DNA of 64,000 nucleotides, from assembly GCA_038025085.1 (NCBI GenBank), contig CM076144.1, positions 22,141,501 to 22,205,500 on the forward strand. The letters are read 5' to 3'. Position numbers and translations under genes: made by a program. Positions 35,101 through 46,503 of this stretch are shown one piece after another. The stretch is from Tetragonia tetragonoides. Lineage: Eukaryota; Streptophyta; Magnoliopsida; Caryophyllales; Aizoaceae. Position 1 is the first letter of the stretch, and the number at the start of each line of letters is the position of its first letter. The notes below the pieces were generated by a model. The model had not been told where the DNA came from. It did not search any database and saw only the letters and a list, made by a program, of their open reading frames with translations.

Positions 35101-35324
35101 ACACTCAACAAATTATGCTTCAAACCATCAACCAAGTAGACTTCATCTATGGAGTGTGATAGTGACTTACCAACCTTACCTATACCGACCACTTCACATG
35201 TTTGGTCGTCACCAAAAGTCACAATTCCACCTTCATAGGGTGTGAGTGAAAGAAATACAGATTTTTCTCCTGTCATGTGCCTTGAGCAGCCACTGTCCAC
35301 ATACCATGACTTGCTCTCTTTCAC
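32115..35324 (-). pseudogene. Sirevirus pol: protease, integrase, RT, RNase H with stops
   Basis: One frame runs from 35324 to 32115 without frameshift but with stops at 34485-34487 (TAA), 34125-34127 (TAG), 33798-33800 (TAA) and 33756-33758 (TGA). In order: protease WYVDSGCSRHMTG, pre-integrase finger (SLWHRRFGHVS, CGACARGK), integrase LHMDLCGPM, RPDHGTEFEN (Pro where Ser is usual) and TPQQNGVVERKNRTL, then reverse transcriptase from [10 protein letters not shown] with SAFPNG (Pro where Leu is usual) and YVDD at 33048-33059. RNase H runs from [18 protein letters not shown] to [18 protein letters not shown], with CNNTSAI where CDNTSAI is usual, so a catalytic Asp appears lost. The copy is inactive. 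Confidence 0.95.
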
Positions 35325-35340
35325 TTTAGCCTACAATGAG

Positions 35341-38300
35341 AGTCACTTATTAGTTTTAGGAACCCACACTTGCTTGGGCTCCCTTTTCTCAGAATCATTT
35401 TTAACCTTGTCTTTTCTCATCCAAAACTTGTTTTACATGTTGCTTATTCTTGGCAACAGACCTAGTTCTCTCCTGACATTCATACCTATAGTGACTATCT
35501 TGTCCACAATGCCAGCAAAGTCTGTTATATTTCAATCCAACATATTTGGTGTTGGGAGTCCAGTCATCCTTCTTAGGTTTTCTTCCTAGACCATTTTTAA
35601 ACCTATTGCGATGATCATTTAGCCATTTTAAGGCTTGAGATGAGTTAGTCCATTTGTTAAGACGAACTAGTTCTTCTTGTACCTTATCCAGCTTGCCTTT
35701 ATAGTCCTTGGATTTTTCAAATTCCTTTTCGAAGTTAATCCTAAGAATTTCACATTCAGATTTTAACTCACCTAGGCCAGTTTCATCACACACATATATA
35801 GGTTCTAAAGTCTCAGTAGCTTTCTTAGATAAATCAGTCTCAAGAGATAAATATTTACTTTCAATGATGAACCTTGTTTTCTCCATTTTGCATACTGTTT
35901 CTTTGAGATCTTTATTTTCCTTTTTCAAGGTTTTTAACATTTTCTCGTAATTGATTTTGATCTCCACAATTCACTTACATCTTCCTTTGAATTATTGTAA
36001 GCATGCAAAATGTTATCTTTTTCAATGTTTAACTCTTCATACTGATCCATCATAGAAAGTACCATCTTAAGCAATTTATCTCTAGACCAAGAAGCAATTT
36101 GACTTTTAATTTCAAGAATACCTACCTCTGCTTCTTCATCTTTAGAAGAGATATTTGTTCTGGCCATAGTGCATCCTCGTTGTCTGACCAACCAGCCAGC
36201 ATGCTCACATATCTTGCTTCTCTTTTGGTGAACCTTTCTGGCTTTCTGGAGAAGGATGGACGTTGTTCTGTCTGCATGTTCTCACTTTGCTCAGGACACT
36301 CGTTCTTGAAGTGACCAAATCTTGAGCACTTGTGACATCTGATTTTGGACTTGTCAAAGTTTCCACCTTTGAATTTGACGAATTTTGAGTGAAACTTCCT
36401 GTAACACCCCCGAATTTACAACGATTTCCTGGAAACTATCGACGTCATTATCCATGACTCGACACCGCTGAACCGTCACACACCCGAGGGTTGTTACTGC
36501 AACATTCATCGCTAAGAAATAAATGCTAAGCAGAAAGAAAGGCTAGGTATAAAAGGAAGCATCTAAACAAAGTAACATTAATATCAGAGTTGTCTATCAA
36601 GTGAAATTAAGTCCATTAAAGTATTATTACAACTTTGCCTTCAAGGACACAAACCAAAAATCCCATAATCCAATGTAAATCATAAGTCTAGAGAAATAGC
36701 CCACATTTAAACTCCAAGCTATCCGTCCTCACTCAGCAACACCTGCACTTTGGTTTCCGTGATGGAAACAAGGTACAGAAGAAAAGAGAAGAAATAAAAG
36801 AAAACAAAAATCAGATAAACTGAATAAACGTCGTCCATACCCAGCAAAAACACTTTCGCAAACCTTACCTGGATTTTAGAAGAATCATTGAAATTCATTT
36901 GCATGCACAAGTAGTCATACAATCAAGCACAAGCATACACAATATTCAATTACATGCAATTCTTGCTTTATCCATCCTTTGAACACAAACAGATAAACCA
37001 TCTTGATTAGAGTAATAAGAGAGCGAATAGAACAGTGATTACCCATACTGTTCATAGATAGATATAGACATGCCATGGACTTACTCTAGTGTATACTCAC
37101 ACTATCTCTAACATATATAATAATAGATAGGTAGAGAATTAAACAATGGTGAATGATCCGTCCAGAACACACTACGAGGTGTCCATAAGAGTAACTTGGG
37201 AATCACGCATCCCTAGACTACACCAATTAGATGAGTCTCGATTGCTCGACTACTCCTAGGGATCCATTAGGAGTCTTATTTTCATTTACAATTCAATTCA
37301 CATACTTGCGTTGATTGACCTAGTGGTACAACGAGACCACGACATACTACTTCATTTTATGCTTATGATAATGAATAATAATAACGACGATAACGATATA
37401 AATGCATATTAACATAATCATGCTTCATATATGTCTAACAAAATTTCGGCAGCACTTCGGCAGTAAAACATGATATCCAAATATTACACTTTCACAAATA
37501 AACCATCAAGATATATTAGGTGCTCATTAGCACTCAATAATAACCCATTCCAAGTAGCACGTATATTATATCATAATAATATTAGAAATTCAACATCGCC
37601 ATACATGCTCAATAATTAGCATATGAACTGATTAATTAATGAAACTTCATAAACTTGTCATACTCAATATAATTCATATTTACATCGAAGAATATACTTC
37701 TAATCCTCATAATTAACAACGATATAATTTAATCATGCTTCGCATATTAAATTCACAATAATTTCTCAATTAGCACATAACACATCAAATATTTTTGATG
37801 GGGCTTTGGAAAGAGGTAGGCACAATCTCTTACCTAAAAAACGCTCACTAGATAGTAGGTACGCTTTCAAATCACAACCCGATCACGCTTGTCCTTTAGG
37901 TCCTAATTAAAAATAATTACTGAGACATAATCAGTAAATACAAAAATCCAAATAAAATAAAATTTTAATCTAATATTTTATTTAAATTTTTTGATTTATT
38001 TCAATCAACATAGGCTTTCGAAAATCCGGATTCGGACTCCAAACAAGTACAGAAAAATAAAAACAATTATTGAAAAAATACTGAAAATCCGAAATTAATT
38101 AAAAACGTAAATACAAATTTGAACCCCTAACTTATTGTGCAAATCTCGACCACGGTCACCCACAAGGGGACCCATGGTCGGACCCATCAGCACCATCACC
38201 ACCCACTGACCACCCTTGGTGGTGGCGCCGCTGGCTCGTCGGAGCCACGACGGAGAGAGAAAACGAGAACGAAGGAGAGAGAGAGAGAGAGAGAACGAGA

Positions 38301-39784
38301 GAGAGGGGACGACTGAAGGAGAGAGAAGGGGCGGGGGAATGACCGGTGGGTCAGCCCACGACGATCGGCCCCTCGGCCAGGCGGCGGCGGTGGCGCCAGG
38401 CCGCCGGCGAGCAAAACAGGGAGAGAGAGAGTGTTGTCGCGAGGGAGATAGGGAGAAAGAGAGAGAAAGGAAGAGAGAGGGAAAGAGGGCGGCTCACTTG
38501 GTGATGGCCTGGTGGTTCTCCGGCGACTGGCGGCCGAGCAAGGGGGAGGGGGAACGCCGGTCGAGTGAAGAGAGATGAGAGAGAGAGTGGGCGGGTGAGA
38601 GAGAAGTGATGAGGGTTTTGGTTTAGTTTTGTAAACTGATGAAATTGCTCATCCTTTTGTTTATATAGCTACCCACTAGGGTTTAAGTCAATGAAAGTCA
38701 AGCTAGGAATAAAAGAAATATTCTCATTTAATTTTCTGAATAAAATTCTCCCGAGTCAATAATAAAGGAAATACGAATTCTGTCGATCGTTAAAAATCAT
38801 TTAAATAAAACTCTCAAATAATTGAAAAATATAAATTGTGAAACTTCCATAATAATAATTTAATATTATTATGGCTTTAATTGAATAAATCGAATCGTTA
38901 TATAAATATACGATTTAAATCTATGAAACTATTTATAAATGAATTATAAATCGATATTATAATTATAGAAAATATTGGGGTATCACACTTCCTCTATTAC
39001 CATAGAAGCGAGCAAACTTCCTGGCAACAAGGCTTATCTCATCTTCATTTAGATCTAGGTCATCTTCAGGAATCTCATCCACTTGGAAAGCAATCTCCTT
39101 TTCTCTCTTGGTCTCGTTAGATTTAACTTGCAACTCATGAGTCATTAAGTTGTCAATTAATTCTTCAACCTTCATGATGGTCAAATCCCTTGCCTCTTGA
39201 ATAGCTGTTACTTTAGGTGTCCATGTATTGTTTACTGGTAGACTCCTTAACAATTTTCTAACAAAATCTTCTTCATCAAAGGGTTTACTTTAGGTGTCCA
39301 TGTATTGTTGAATTTTCTAACATCTCTTTGATAGTCTCTGTTGGTTCCATGTTAAACAATTCATATTGCCTAATCAACATATCTATTTTGGATTGCTTTA
39401 CCTGTGAGGTGCCTTCATACGCAGTCTCCAAGGTCTTTCAGATGCTTTGAGCAGTGTCACATCCTTGAATACGATTGTATCCCTTAGCATCAACTCCACA
39501 ATGTAGGAGTTTGACAGCTCTAGCATTTTTCTCTACCTGATTCATGTCAGTGTTGGTCCATTTTCTGGAGGTTTGATGCTTGTCTTTCCTTCTGCATCCA
39601 CTTGCTCTATAACCAGATCTCCCTTCTGAGTTACTTGCCATAACTCATAATCTTCAGCCATGATAAAAATTTCCATTCTTTTCTTCCACCTGGAGTAAAA
39701 CTCTCCATTAAACAGTGGTGGACGATTAATGGTTTGTCCTTCCCTCATCTCACCAAGTGCACTCATTTTTGCGGAAAAACTCAA
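35341..39784 (-). pseudogene. Sirevirus gag, frameshifted and interrupted by a solo LTR
   Basis: The N-terminal part (39784 leftward) reads RPPLFNGEFYSRWKKRMEIF, then shifts frame near 39545 to WTNTDMNQVEKNARAVKLLH and GCDTAQSIWKTLE. About 39292-39320 repeats ACTTTAGGTGTCCATGTATTG from 39212. The next part (39253-38993) reads TIMKVEELIDNLMTHELQ and is cut by the solo LTR at 36400-38987. After it come a first zinc knuckle CHKCSRFGHFKNEC (about 36310-36350), a coiled-coil region in two frames, and a second knuckle CWHCGQDSHYRYEC near 35470-35510. Gag packages the element RNA; two zinc knuckles and a long coiled coil fit Sireviruses. Confidence 0.9.
36395..38992 (-). mobile_element. Solo LTR, 2588 bp, nested in Sirevirus gag
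   Basis: The segment 36400-38987 has ends TGTAACACCCCCGAATTT and AATATTGGGGTATCACA on the plus strand and the 5-bp duplication CTTCC at 36395-36399 and 38988-38992. The GA-rich, GC-rich block at 38216-38600 would be a CT-rich leader on the minus strand, so I place it on minus. It has no protein domains; open frames in the GC-rich block are composition artefacts. It matches the fragment at 52498-52590, and its ends resemble those of the LTR at 54516-57377. A Ty3/gypsy origin is likely but inferred. Confidence 0.88.
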
Positions 39785-39811
39785 GGTGTTAGCCTTTTAA
39801 TGAGCAACCTT

Positions 39812-39823
39812 GCTCTGATACCA
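39812..39823 (-). other. Sirevirus primer binding site
   Basis: On the minus strand TGGTATCAGAGC follows the 5' LTR end by two bases and matches initiator tRNA-Met. Confidence 0.92.
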
Positions 39824-41899
39824 ACTGAAGAGTGCCTAAGTACTCTAGAGAGGGGGTGAATAGAGTGACTCCAATTTCTCGCGTTTTGTAACTTGAGAAC
39901 AGGGTAGGGAACAACGTTATGGACGTTGTTCCTACGCAGTTAACTAAAACAGAATGTAAAGACTGAAAGAAAATAACACAAGGCTTTTTTCATGTGGAAA
40001 ACCTCCTAGGCTCAATAGGAGTAAAAACCACGACCCAGTTACTTGGGATTTTGTCACACTACTTCTCTTATAACCAGAGCCAAAAACAGGATATGTTACT
40101 GTACCCTAACACCACCACACACCGTCACTGATGTGTTGCCAATCTCTCCAAGTCACACATTGACCTGAGAGAAACTCTACGCTTGTTACTAAACTAGAGT
40201 AATTACAAATAACCAGATTGTTTGTCCTATTACACGCTTCAATACTAAGCAAAATAAGACCACAGAAAACCTATTATGCAATGACCAATCCAAGCAAGAC
40301 TCAAACTGACCAGGACAGGGAACAGGGTTCAAGGTTGTTCTTGTGAGTACAGGACGTATCTGGTTTGGACAATTTAGCACTTTGCACAATTGATTCTGAT
40401 CTCAATAATGAACGCAAAGTTTAACCCCACAACTGAGCCTATGAGGCGCCTTATATAAGCAGGCCAAGGAGCTCAGTCCAATTAGGTTAAATCTCTTCAG
40501 AATATAAAAGATAAGATTTGTCAAAAAGATAGGATAGAGTTTAAGTAAAGATCAAAGATCTTTCCTTAACCCAACCTATGAGATAAAACCGTCCAAATAC
40601 TTAAACAGAAATTCTTGCCCAACTAGCAAGCAAGTGATTTATCCGAATATAATCTCTAAAAGATAATTAGAAATATTCCAGAAGATAATTCACTTACTTT
40701 AAACAATATAAACTTGGTCATTAAGTAAACTAATTTTCCAAGATAAAATCTTTTCAAAATAAAATACTTTTCTGTTTAAAAACCGATTTTGCAATATTTA
40801 TTTTTCCAAAATAAAATATATTTCTACAGAAGAATATTTGTGTGAATATCTAAGAAGATAATACACAAAATATTCATAGAAATAATAAATACGATATTAT
40901 TGCAAACTCGTCCAGATACCACTACAAGAAAAACCCTTTATAACGACGACAAAAGTCGTTGCGGCAAATACCAATTCGTTGCGATTTTTTTTTTTTCGCA
41001 ACGACAATGGCATTACTAAAGAATGACGCAACGACTTTCATCGTTGCAATAAATGGTATTTTCGCAACGACTATTGTCGTTGCTATATATATATGTCGTT
41101 GCAATACCTAACGACCTGTAGATGCTAGATTTACATTTCGTTGCAAAAAATATACTTTTTATTTAACAACGAGAAAAGTCGTTGCAAAAGATATCCTGTC
41201 TAATTTTTTTACTGCATATGGCAACAACGGACGTTGTGAAAAATAATTCACACTTAAAAAAATAAAAAATAAAAATAATGTGTGCATATGTAAATTTAAG
41301 TTTAAGCTCGATGCTTCATTTGGTTCGAATCTGAACATTGTATTTTATTAATTTATGTAATACATATACAAATAAGTACAATAGTCATCAATCTTGTCCA
41401 AAAAGAATTACATCAATTAACGTATTGGCACATCAACCCATGTCTAAAACAAAGTCCGCCAGAGCTTCGCTTCGCCATCTTTGCAGGTTCATCATTGTGC
41501 ATATAGTGACTCTTCTGTCCATAAGAACACGATCTCTACATTGCAGCTGCGTAAGTAAATATCCACCTAAATTTAGCAAACTACTCATTACTAGTGCATA
41601 TACCATTTCTATCCATCAAGTAAGAAAAGCATGGGAAGGAGCAAAAGCTATCAAAATGCGAGTTGTTGAGACTGTTTATGCATTATGTAATGATCGAAAA
41701 CAAACTGTTTCCCTGAACTATTCAGACACTTACTTTCCTTTTAAACAAATTAACCTCTAGTGTTGCTTCTATCTCATACCATACTCTCTGTACTGTATGA
41801 AGGAAACATATCATGTCCATGAATGATGGATGACAAACAATAAGTTGCATTCCAAACAAGAGCTTACATACTTTCCGTACTGTACTCCTTTGATTAAAA

Positions 41900-42873
41900 T
41901 AAAAACAGAATAAAGATTAGCATTACTAATGTCTACATACCTTAAAGCATATCATGCTTAATCTCCTTTGATTCCTCAACTGCTGTAATACATTTCATTC
42001 TCTTAGGCTCACTAACATCCTAATAAAAAAATGAAATGACATGAAGACAGAGCAGCAGCATCCAAAAACAGTTATGAGAGTGCAAATTCAGCTTTACTTA
42101 AAGCAGAGCAGCAGCATCTAGACCGTGTAACTATTCATCCTAGAGTGTAAGCTTGCGTATACCTTGTGAGTTGGCTGAGCTACTCTTGGCCTTGCTTATG
42201 CACACCCTTAATCACAAGCTAAACAGAAGTTTTCAGCCACTAACAGGCTTCTCACAATTACTAAAGATTGTATGATTTGTCTCAAGATAATATGAAAATT
42301 TAAACTCACCTTAGCATGTTACGGGTGGGAGCGGAAGCCAACCTCTTGGGAACAGAATAGCAAGTGAAAAACAAAAAACGTATGCTGAGTACCTCATCCC
42401 TTTATAAGCTCACAAAGACCTAGCTCTGATCTTTCATGGCCTAGTCAGCTGCAAGACAATAGCCGCAAACATCAACATCCAGCAGCAGCAAACAACACTG
42501 TCAGCAAGAAGCAAACAGCATCAACAGCAAGAAGCGAACAACATTAGCAAGAAACAACAAAAAAAACAGAATAACAATTGTATATACGATGTAGTAATAG
42601 CCAGCTACAGCAGCCAACACTTGTAGCAACACAGAGCAACAAACAACCAGCAACATCAGTATCACGGAGCAAAGCACAGAATTTACAGACCATAAGGTAT
42701 GAATACTTTTCCTTATATTTCAAGTCTTGTACCATGCAAAAACAAAGCTCAAACAATAGAAATCAGGTATGAACAGTGAATTCAGAACCTATAAAAAGAA
42801 CAGAAGTTGTCACTTTGCCTCTTCAAACAACCAAAATTGATTCTACTTCATCTATGTTACTATCAACTATCCC

Positions 42874-42915
<42 letters not shown>

Positions 42916-45160
42916 TAGATAACAGCTATCCCTTGTAGTGCCCTGAACTCTTTCACGTCATAAGCCCTATAACCATGTACATAACATCAATCTCTCTGAA
43001 CATGTCACAAACTTGTAAAAATTGCAGTTTGACGTACATAGAATCTGTTTCTATTGAACCTGATCTGGTTGCCAATTGGTAATCTTATTTTCTTTTGCAT
43101 TTACAGCGTTTAGCAAGTAAATATAGATTGGACTTGCTCATCTTTTTTAAGGGGCAGCTCATGAATGTATATTTTAAGCTCATGAACACCCATTACCAAG
43201 GTTTCATATTCAGAACCTGAAAATAGCTTTTGAATATAAGAAACTCAACAACTTAGCACATACAAATCCATGATAAACTTTTGTCTAAGTATTTGCCAAA
43301 AGCAGATCAACAGTCACTTTTTCCCAGCAAAATTGCGTTGATTTCTTCTAAATCTGACTTGGATTAACTAATTAACACACATAAACTTAAAAAAGCCAAT
43401 ACACCGATTAGACTTTTTACAAATGAAATTGCAGACAACACTCTTTATGATTGTTTAGTACGTTCAACCCTTTCAGTCCTAATTAAATCTTTCTAACCTT
43501 TCTGCATCAAGCAAATTATTACCCAAAAGTACTTCTCACATCCTAATTAACACACATAGCCAAAAAGGAAGCAAGTAACACACTTGTACTCATTTGAATA
43601 GACATAAATGCACATTGTGTCATGGAGAAATCTTTAAAATAACCAATTCCATGTACCAACAGATCACTAGGAACTAAAGATAAAGAACAAAGAGAGTCAT
43701 ACGTTGTCCTGAACTTACAAAAATATACAGAAATAAAGTCATCAATTCAAAGCAGTTGCCTGACATAAAGTCAACCATTCAGTGCAGCTAGTTGCTCTCC
43801 TTGTTGCTTGCAAACTGCATTTTCCGAATCTAGGATGTGCAATTAAAATCATTTCCAATAAGAGTATGGGTTTAGTTAGAAGTTATCAATGCATGTATCC
43901 ACTATAAATTTAAAATAAAATATCTATGTTTGCAAAAATTCACTCAATTAACCTCTTATACTAGTTTCCACTTCCCAATAAGCTTCATGAGCATGGAGAT
44001 GTGAAATCCCTTCTTATAACACCAAGTATAGCTCAAAGTATCATATTATGTTCAAGAGAAGAGCTTACACAAACAGCTCCACTTCTGCTCATGTGTGCAT
44101 CATAGTAGTTCTCAAGTGTTTTGACACATTGAAAACACTTCTTAGGCTCCTTGGGATTCCCTTAGGTTAGTGGAGAATCAGAATAGTGGCACAGAACTAG
44201 CAACAGTGACGATCAAGCTCAAAACAACACAACAAATCAAATATACATAGTTTCAGACCTGCTGGAGAGTACCTCAAAGTGCAAGTTAAACTCAAGTTGA
44301 ACTAAAGACGCCTCTGTGCGCCATGCTGAACTTAACTTCACTGTCACTTATTTTTCCTGTCAAAATATTGGAAACTAACTGTACTTATTTCACCATTGAA
44401 AGGCATACAGAACCAAGTCTGCAAATTTACTACAACCAGACTAATTTCATTTGGTTTTCATGGCTACTAATCCAACTATTATCGAATACAACACATGTAT
44501 CGTGCTTACAAGCATCAATAGAGGGCAACATTGAACCGAGCAGAAGTAATTACATAAAAAATATTAGGTAATAGGCGAGAACTGCTTTAATTTACCGCAT
44601 TTTTCGTTCTTCAAGTTTTCTGAACTAAAATAATTTCTTTTGATAATTGAAGCTTGTTCGAATGAAAGGACTGTGTTGGAGAAAATGAACATCAATAGAA
44701 TGTGCTCAAATTTCTACACCCGTCTCTCAATCCCAATAGGTCTACTATGCTAAAACAACAATGTAGTGATACCCCTCCACTAGAAAACCAAAGCCCATCA
44801 AAAAGTGAATTACTTGACAAAACCTCAGATTCAATAAATGACAAGCAATATCAGACTAAAGCACACAAATGTCTACTGTTTCTAACTCATTAAAACCCAA
44901 ACTTCAACTAAATCTCTATAAATAATGCATAAGCTTCGCTAGTATTATTCATGAAATCCCTAAATTTCTACTACAATACTAGATAATTTGCAATTACCTA
45001 AAACCCTAACTATAAGCTATTAAACTAAAGTTCAAAGTTCTATCAATTCTTAACATAAATCGATAATTTATACTCATACTCAAATTTTTAGGGTTTTTGG
45101 GAAATAAAAATACCTAGTCGCAGTAATCGATGTAGCCCACTGCCATATCTGCTTCGTCAT
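41900..45160 (-). other. Exon-like segments inside the CACTA element (possible captured gene)
   Basis: Several minus-strand stretches look like exons. From ATG 45160 the frame reads MTKQIWQWATSITAT to a donor AG|GTATTT at 45113. At about 44155-44060 the frame reads NPKEPKKCFQCVKTLENYYD then AHMSRSGAVC, ending at GTAAGC. At about 43835-43775 it reads DSENAVCKQQGEQLAALNG then stop. At about 42030-41945 it reads DVSEPKRMKCITAVEESKE then IKHDML and stop. A CT-rich leader-like block precedes the first (45380-45400). I do not recognise the protein, and I could not make all the junction phases agree, so this is a suggestion of a captured or trapped gene only. Confidence 0.4.
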
Positions 45161-45520
45161 TCCTGAGAACACTCAGTCGAGTAATCGACTCGAGAGTTGA
45201 GACGCGTCTTGGAAAGAAGTATCACCGAATCTGAATAGAATGACTCGGTTGCTTCATCTTTGCGGGTAGGCCAGGAAAGAGAAAGGGGAAAGTCAGAGGA
45301 AGAGGGTTAGAGAGAGCTGCATAAGGGATGAGATTGAGATGGTTTTGATTTGGGGCGGAACGGACTGTGGGTATTCAGAGAGAGAGAGAGAGAGAGAGAG
45401 AGCGCTTTTGTGTAGGGTGGAGGTTGGAATTGTATTCGTCAACTGCGAAAAGGCCGGGTTAACGACTTGAGAAATTTTAATTTAATTTTTTCCTCTTTTA
45501 AGTTTCGCAACGACAAATGG

Positions 45521-45597
45521 TCGTTGCCATATATGGGAGAAGTGTTCAGCAACTATACACGTCGTTGCCATATATGGGAGAAGTGTTCAGCAAGACG
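45521..45597. repeat. Short tandem duplication near the CACTA right end
   Basis: Two near-identical copies of CGTTGCCATATATGGGAGAA with GTGTTCAGCAA follow each other, both containing the GTCGTTGC-type subterminal motif. Confidence 0.85.
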
Positions 45598-46503
45598 TTT
45601 TCATGCTGCATTCCGTTCTGTTTCATACTGCGTTGTAATTTTCGTTTCGTTGTACCGTAATTTCTGTTCCATTCCGTACCACACAAGTTATATTTATTAT
45701 TCCATTCCGTTCCGCGCTGCAATTTCCGTTCCGTTCCTCATCGTCCCGCATTATTCCGTTGACGAGAACATGGCCTAAATGCGCCATATGATTCGCAACG
45801 ATCTATGTCGTTGCAAATTATAGTGATTATATATTGCACCCGGCTATTGTCGTTGCGAATGATCAGTCTTAAAAATTTCAATTTATCCCGCCAGAATTTA
45901 GGTGGGGGAACTTAAATTCACTTTAATCGCAACAACTAATTATCGTTGCCATAAATATTTATTGCAACGACTTTTTCATGTCTTTGCAAAAGACTCGTTG
46001 CTATAAATGGATTTTCTTGTAGTGTACACAGCTAGAAAAAACAGGGTCCAACTTGTTGTTCCCCTTTGGTTCCTTCAAGCTGCAATGGTGGTCATAGAGA
46101 ACAGGGTTCACAAGAATGTTCCCCTATACTCATAGACGCATGCACTCAGTCCTACAACTTTGTTCCCTTGTCATGATCAATTTAGACTCTTGCTAATTAG
46201 TCAAGCATAGTACATAAAGACTAATGACAAATGCACTTAACTACATTACAATGTCTTCATGTCTTGTTAGGATCCAAGCATCTTCATGAGAAATCATGCT
46301 TTGAGCATTACAACTTCTTGCATCCTTAAGTTAACCTCCAATCATAGTTAGTTCACACAAAGATAAGGACACTATGTTTGTTATCATCAAAACCAGGAAC
46401 CCAACAGAAATACTCAGATATACCCAGTGAGAATCTTAGTTTGAACAATATCCTGCAAGGGAGAAGCAAAAAGATGTGTGCACGAATGTTTTCTTGAACT
46501 TTG

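Larger units (their letters stand above)
40917..46027. mobile_element. CACTA (En/Spm) transposon, 5105 bp, non-autonomous
   Basis: The element 40920-46024 starts CACTACAAGAAAAACCC and ends GGATTTTCTTGTAGTG, a CACTA inverted terminus of at least 13 bp. The 3-bp duplication TAC lies at 40917-40919 and 46025-46027. Subterminal regions (40935-41200 and 45500-46010) carry many copies of GTCGTTGC/GCAACGAC in both orientations, as transposase-binding repeats do in this superfamily. I find no TNP2-type transposase. Minus-strand exon-like segments lie inside and are listed separately. Confidence 0.95.
39826..46406 (-). repeat. Sirevirus 5' LTR (right), split by a CACTA element
   Basis: LTR sequence lies at 39826-40919 and 46028-46406 around the CACTA insertion. 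On the minus strand it starts TGTTGGGTTCCTGG (46406) and ends GCACTCTTCA (39826). The left LTR gives the uninterrupted reference (CCAGATACATAGCTAG near 27970). Confidence 0.95.
26881..46411 (-). mobile_element. Sirevirus-type Ty1/copia retrotransposon with nested insertions
   Basis: The element spans 26886-46406 on the minus strand, with the 5-bp duplication GAAAT at 26881-26885 and 46407-46411. The 5' LTR is on the right and the 3' LTR on the left. It has a tRNA-Met primer site, a polypurine tract GAGGGGGAA after TCATCATCAA (a Sirevirus signature), gag with zinc knuckles, a copia-order pol, and an extra ORF region between pol and the 3' LTR, as in many Sireviruses. All coding parts carry stops. 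By eye the LTRs differ at about 4 percent of sites. Three later insertions are nested: a hAT-like MITE, a solo LTR and a CACTA element. Confidence 0.93.
26842..46503 (+). pseudogene. RAD21/REC8-like cohesin exon split by a Sirevirus
   Basis: The left piece 26842-26885 and right piece 46412-46503 form one exon once the transposon and one GAAAT copy are removed. It reads RAVAQYLQNHSPVLKYSD across the junction, then LSLNNILQGRSKKMCARMF. This is the winged-helix C-terminal domain of alpha-kleisin (RAD21/REC8/SYN) cohesin subunits, which binds the SMC1 head. The exon starts after acceptor TTTCAG and ends at donor GTAATT (46504). After ARMF the family has FETL; here a shifted C and a lost A give S-stop (TGA 46495-46497), so the exon would be dead even without the insertion. 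The rest of the gene was not found nearby. Confidence 0.8.

Noticed and set aside
38196..38578. GC-rich frames rich in Arg and Glu, or Pro and Ser, on both strands
   Set aside because: They come from the GAGAGA-rich leader region of a solo LTR; both strands are open and neither shows a family pattern.
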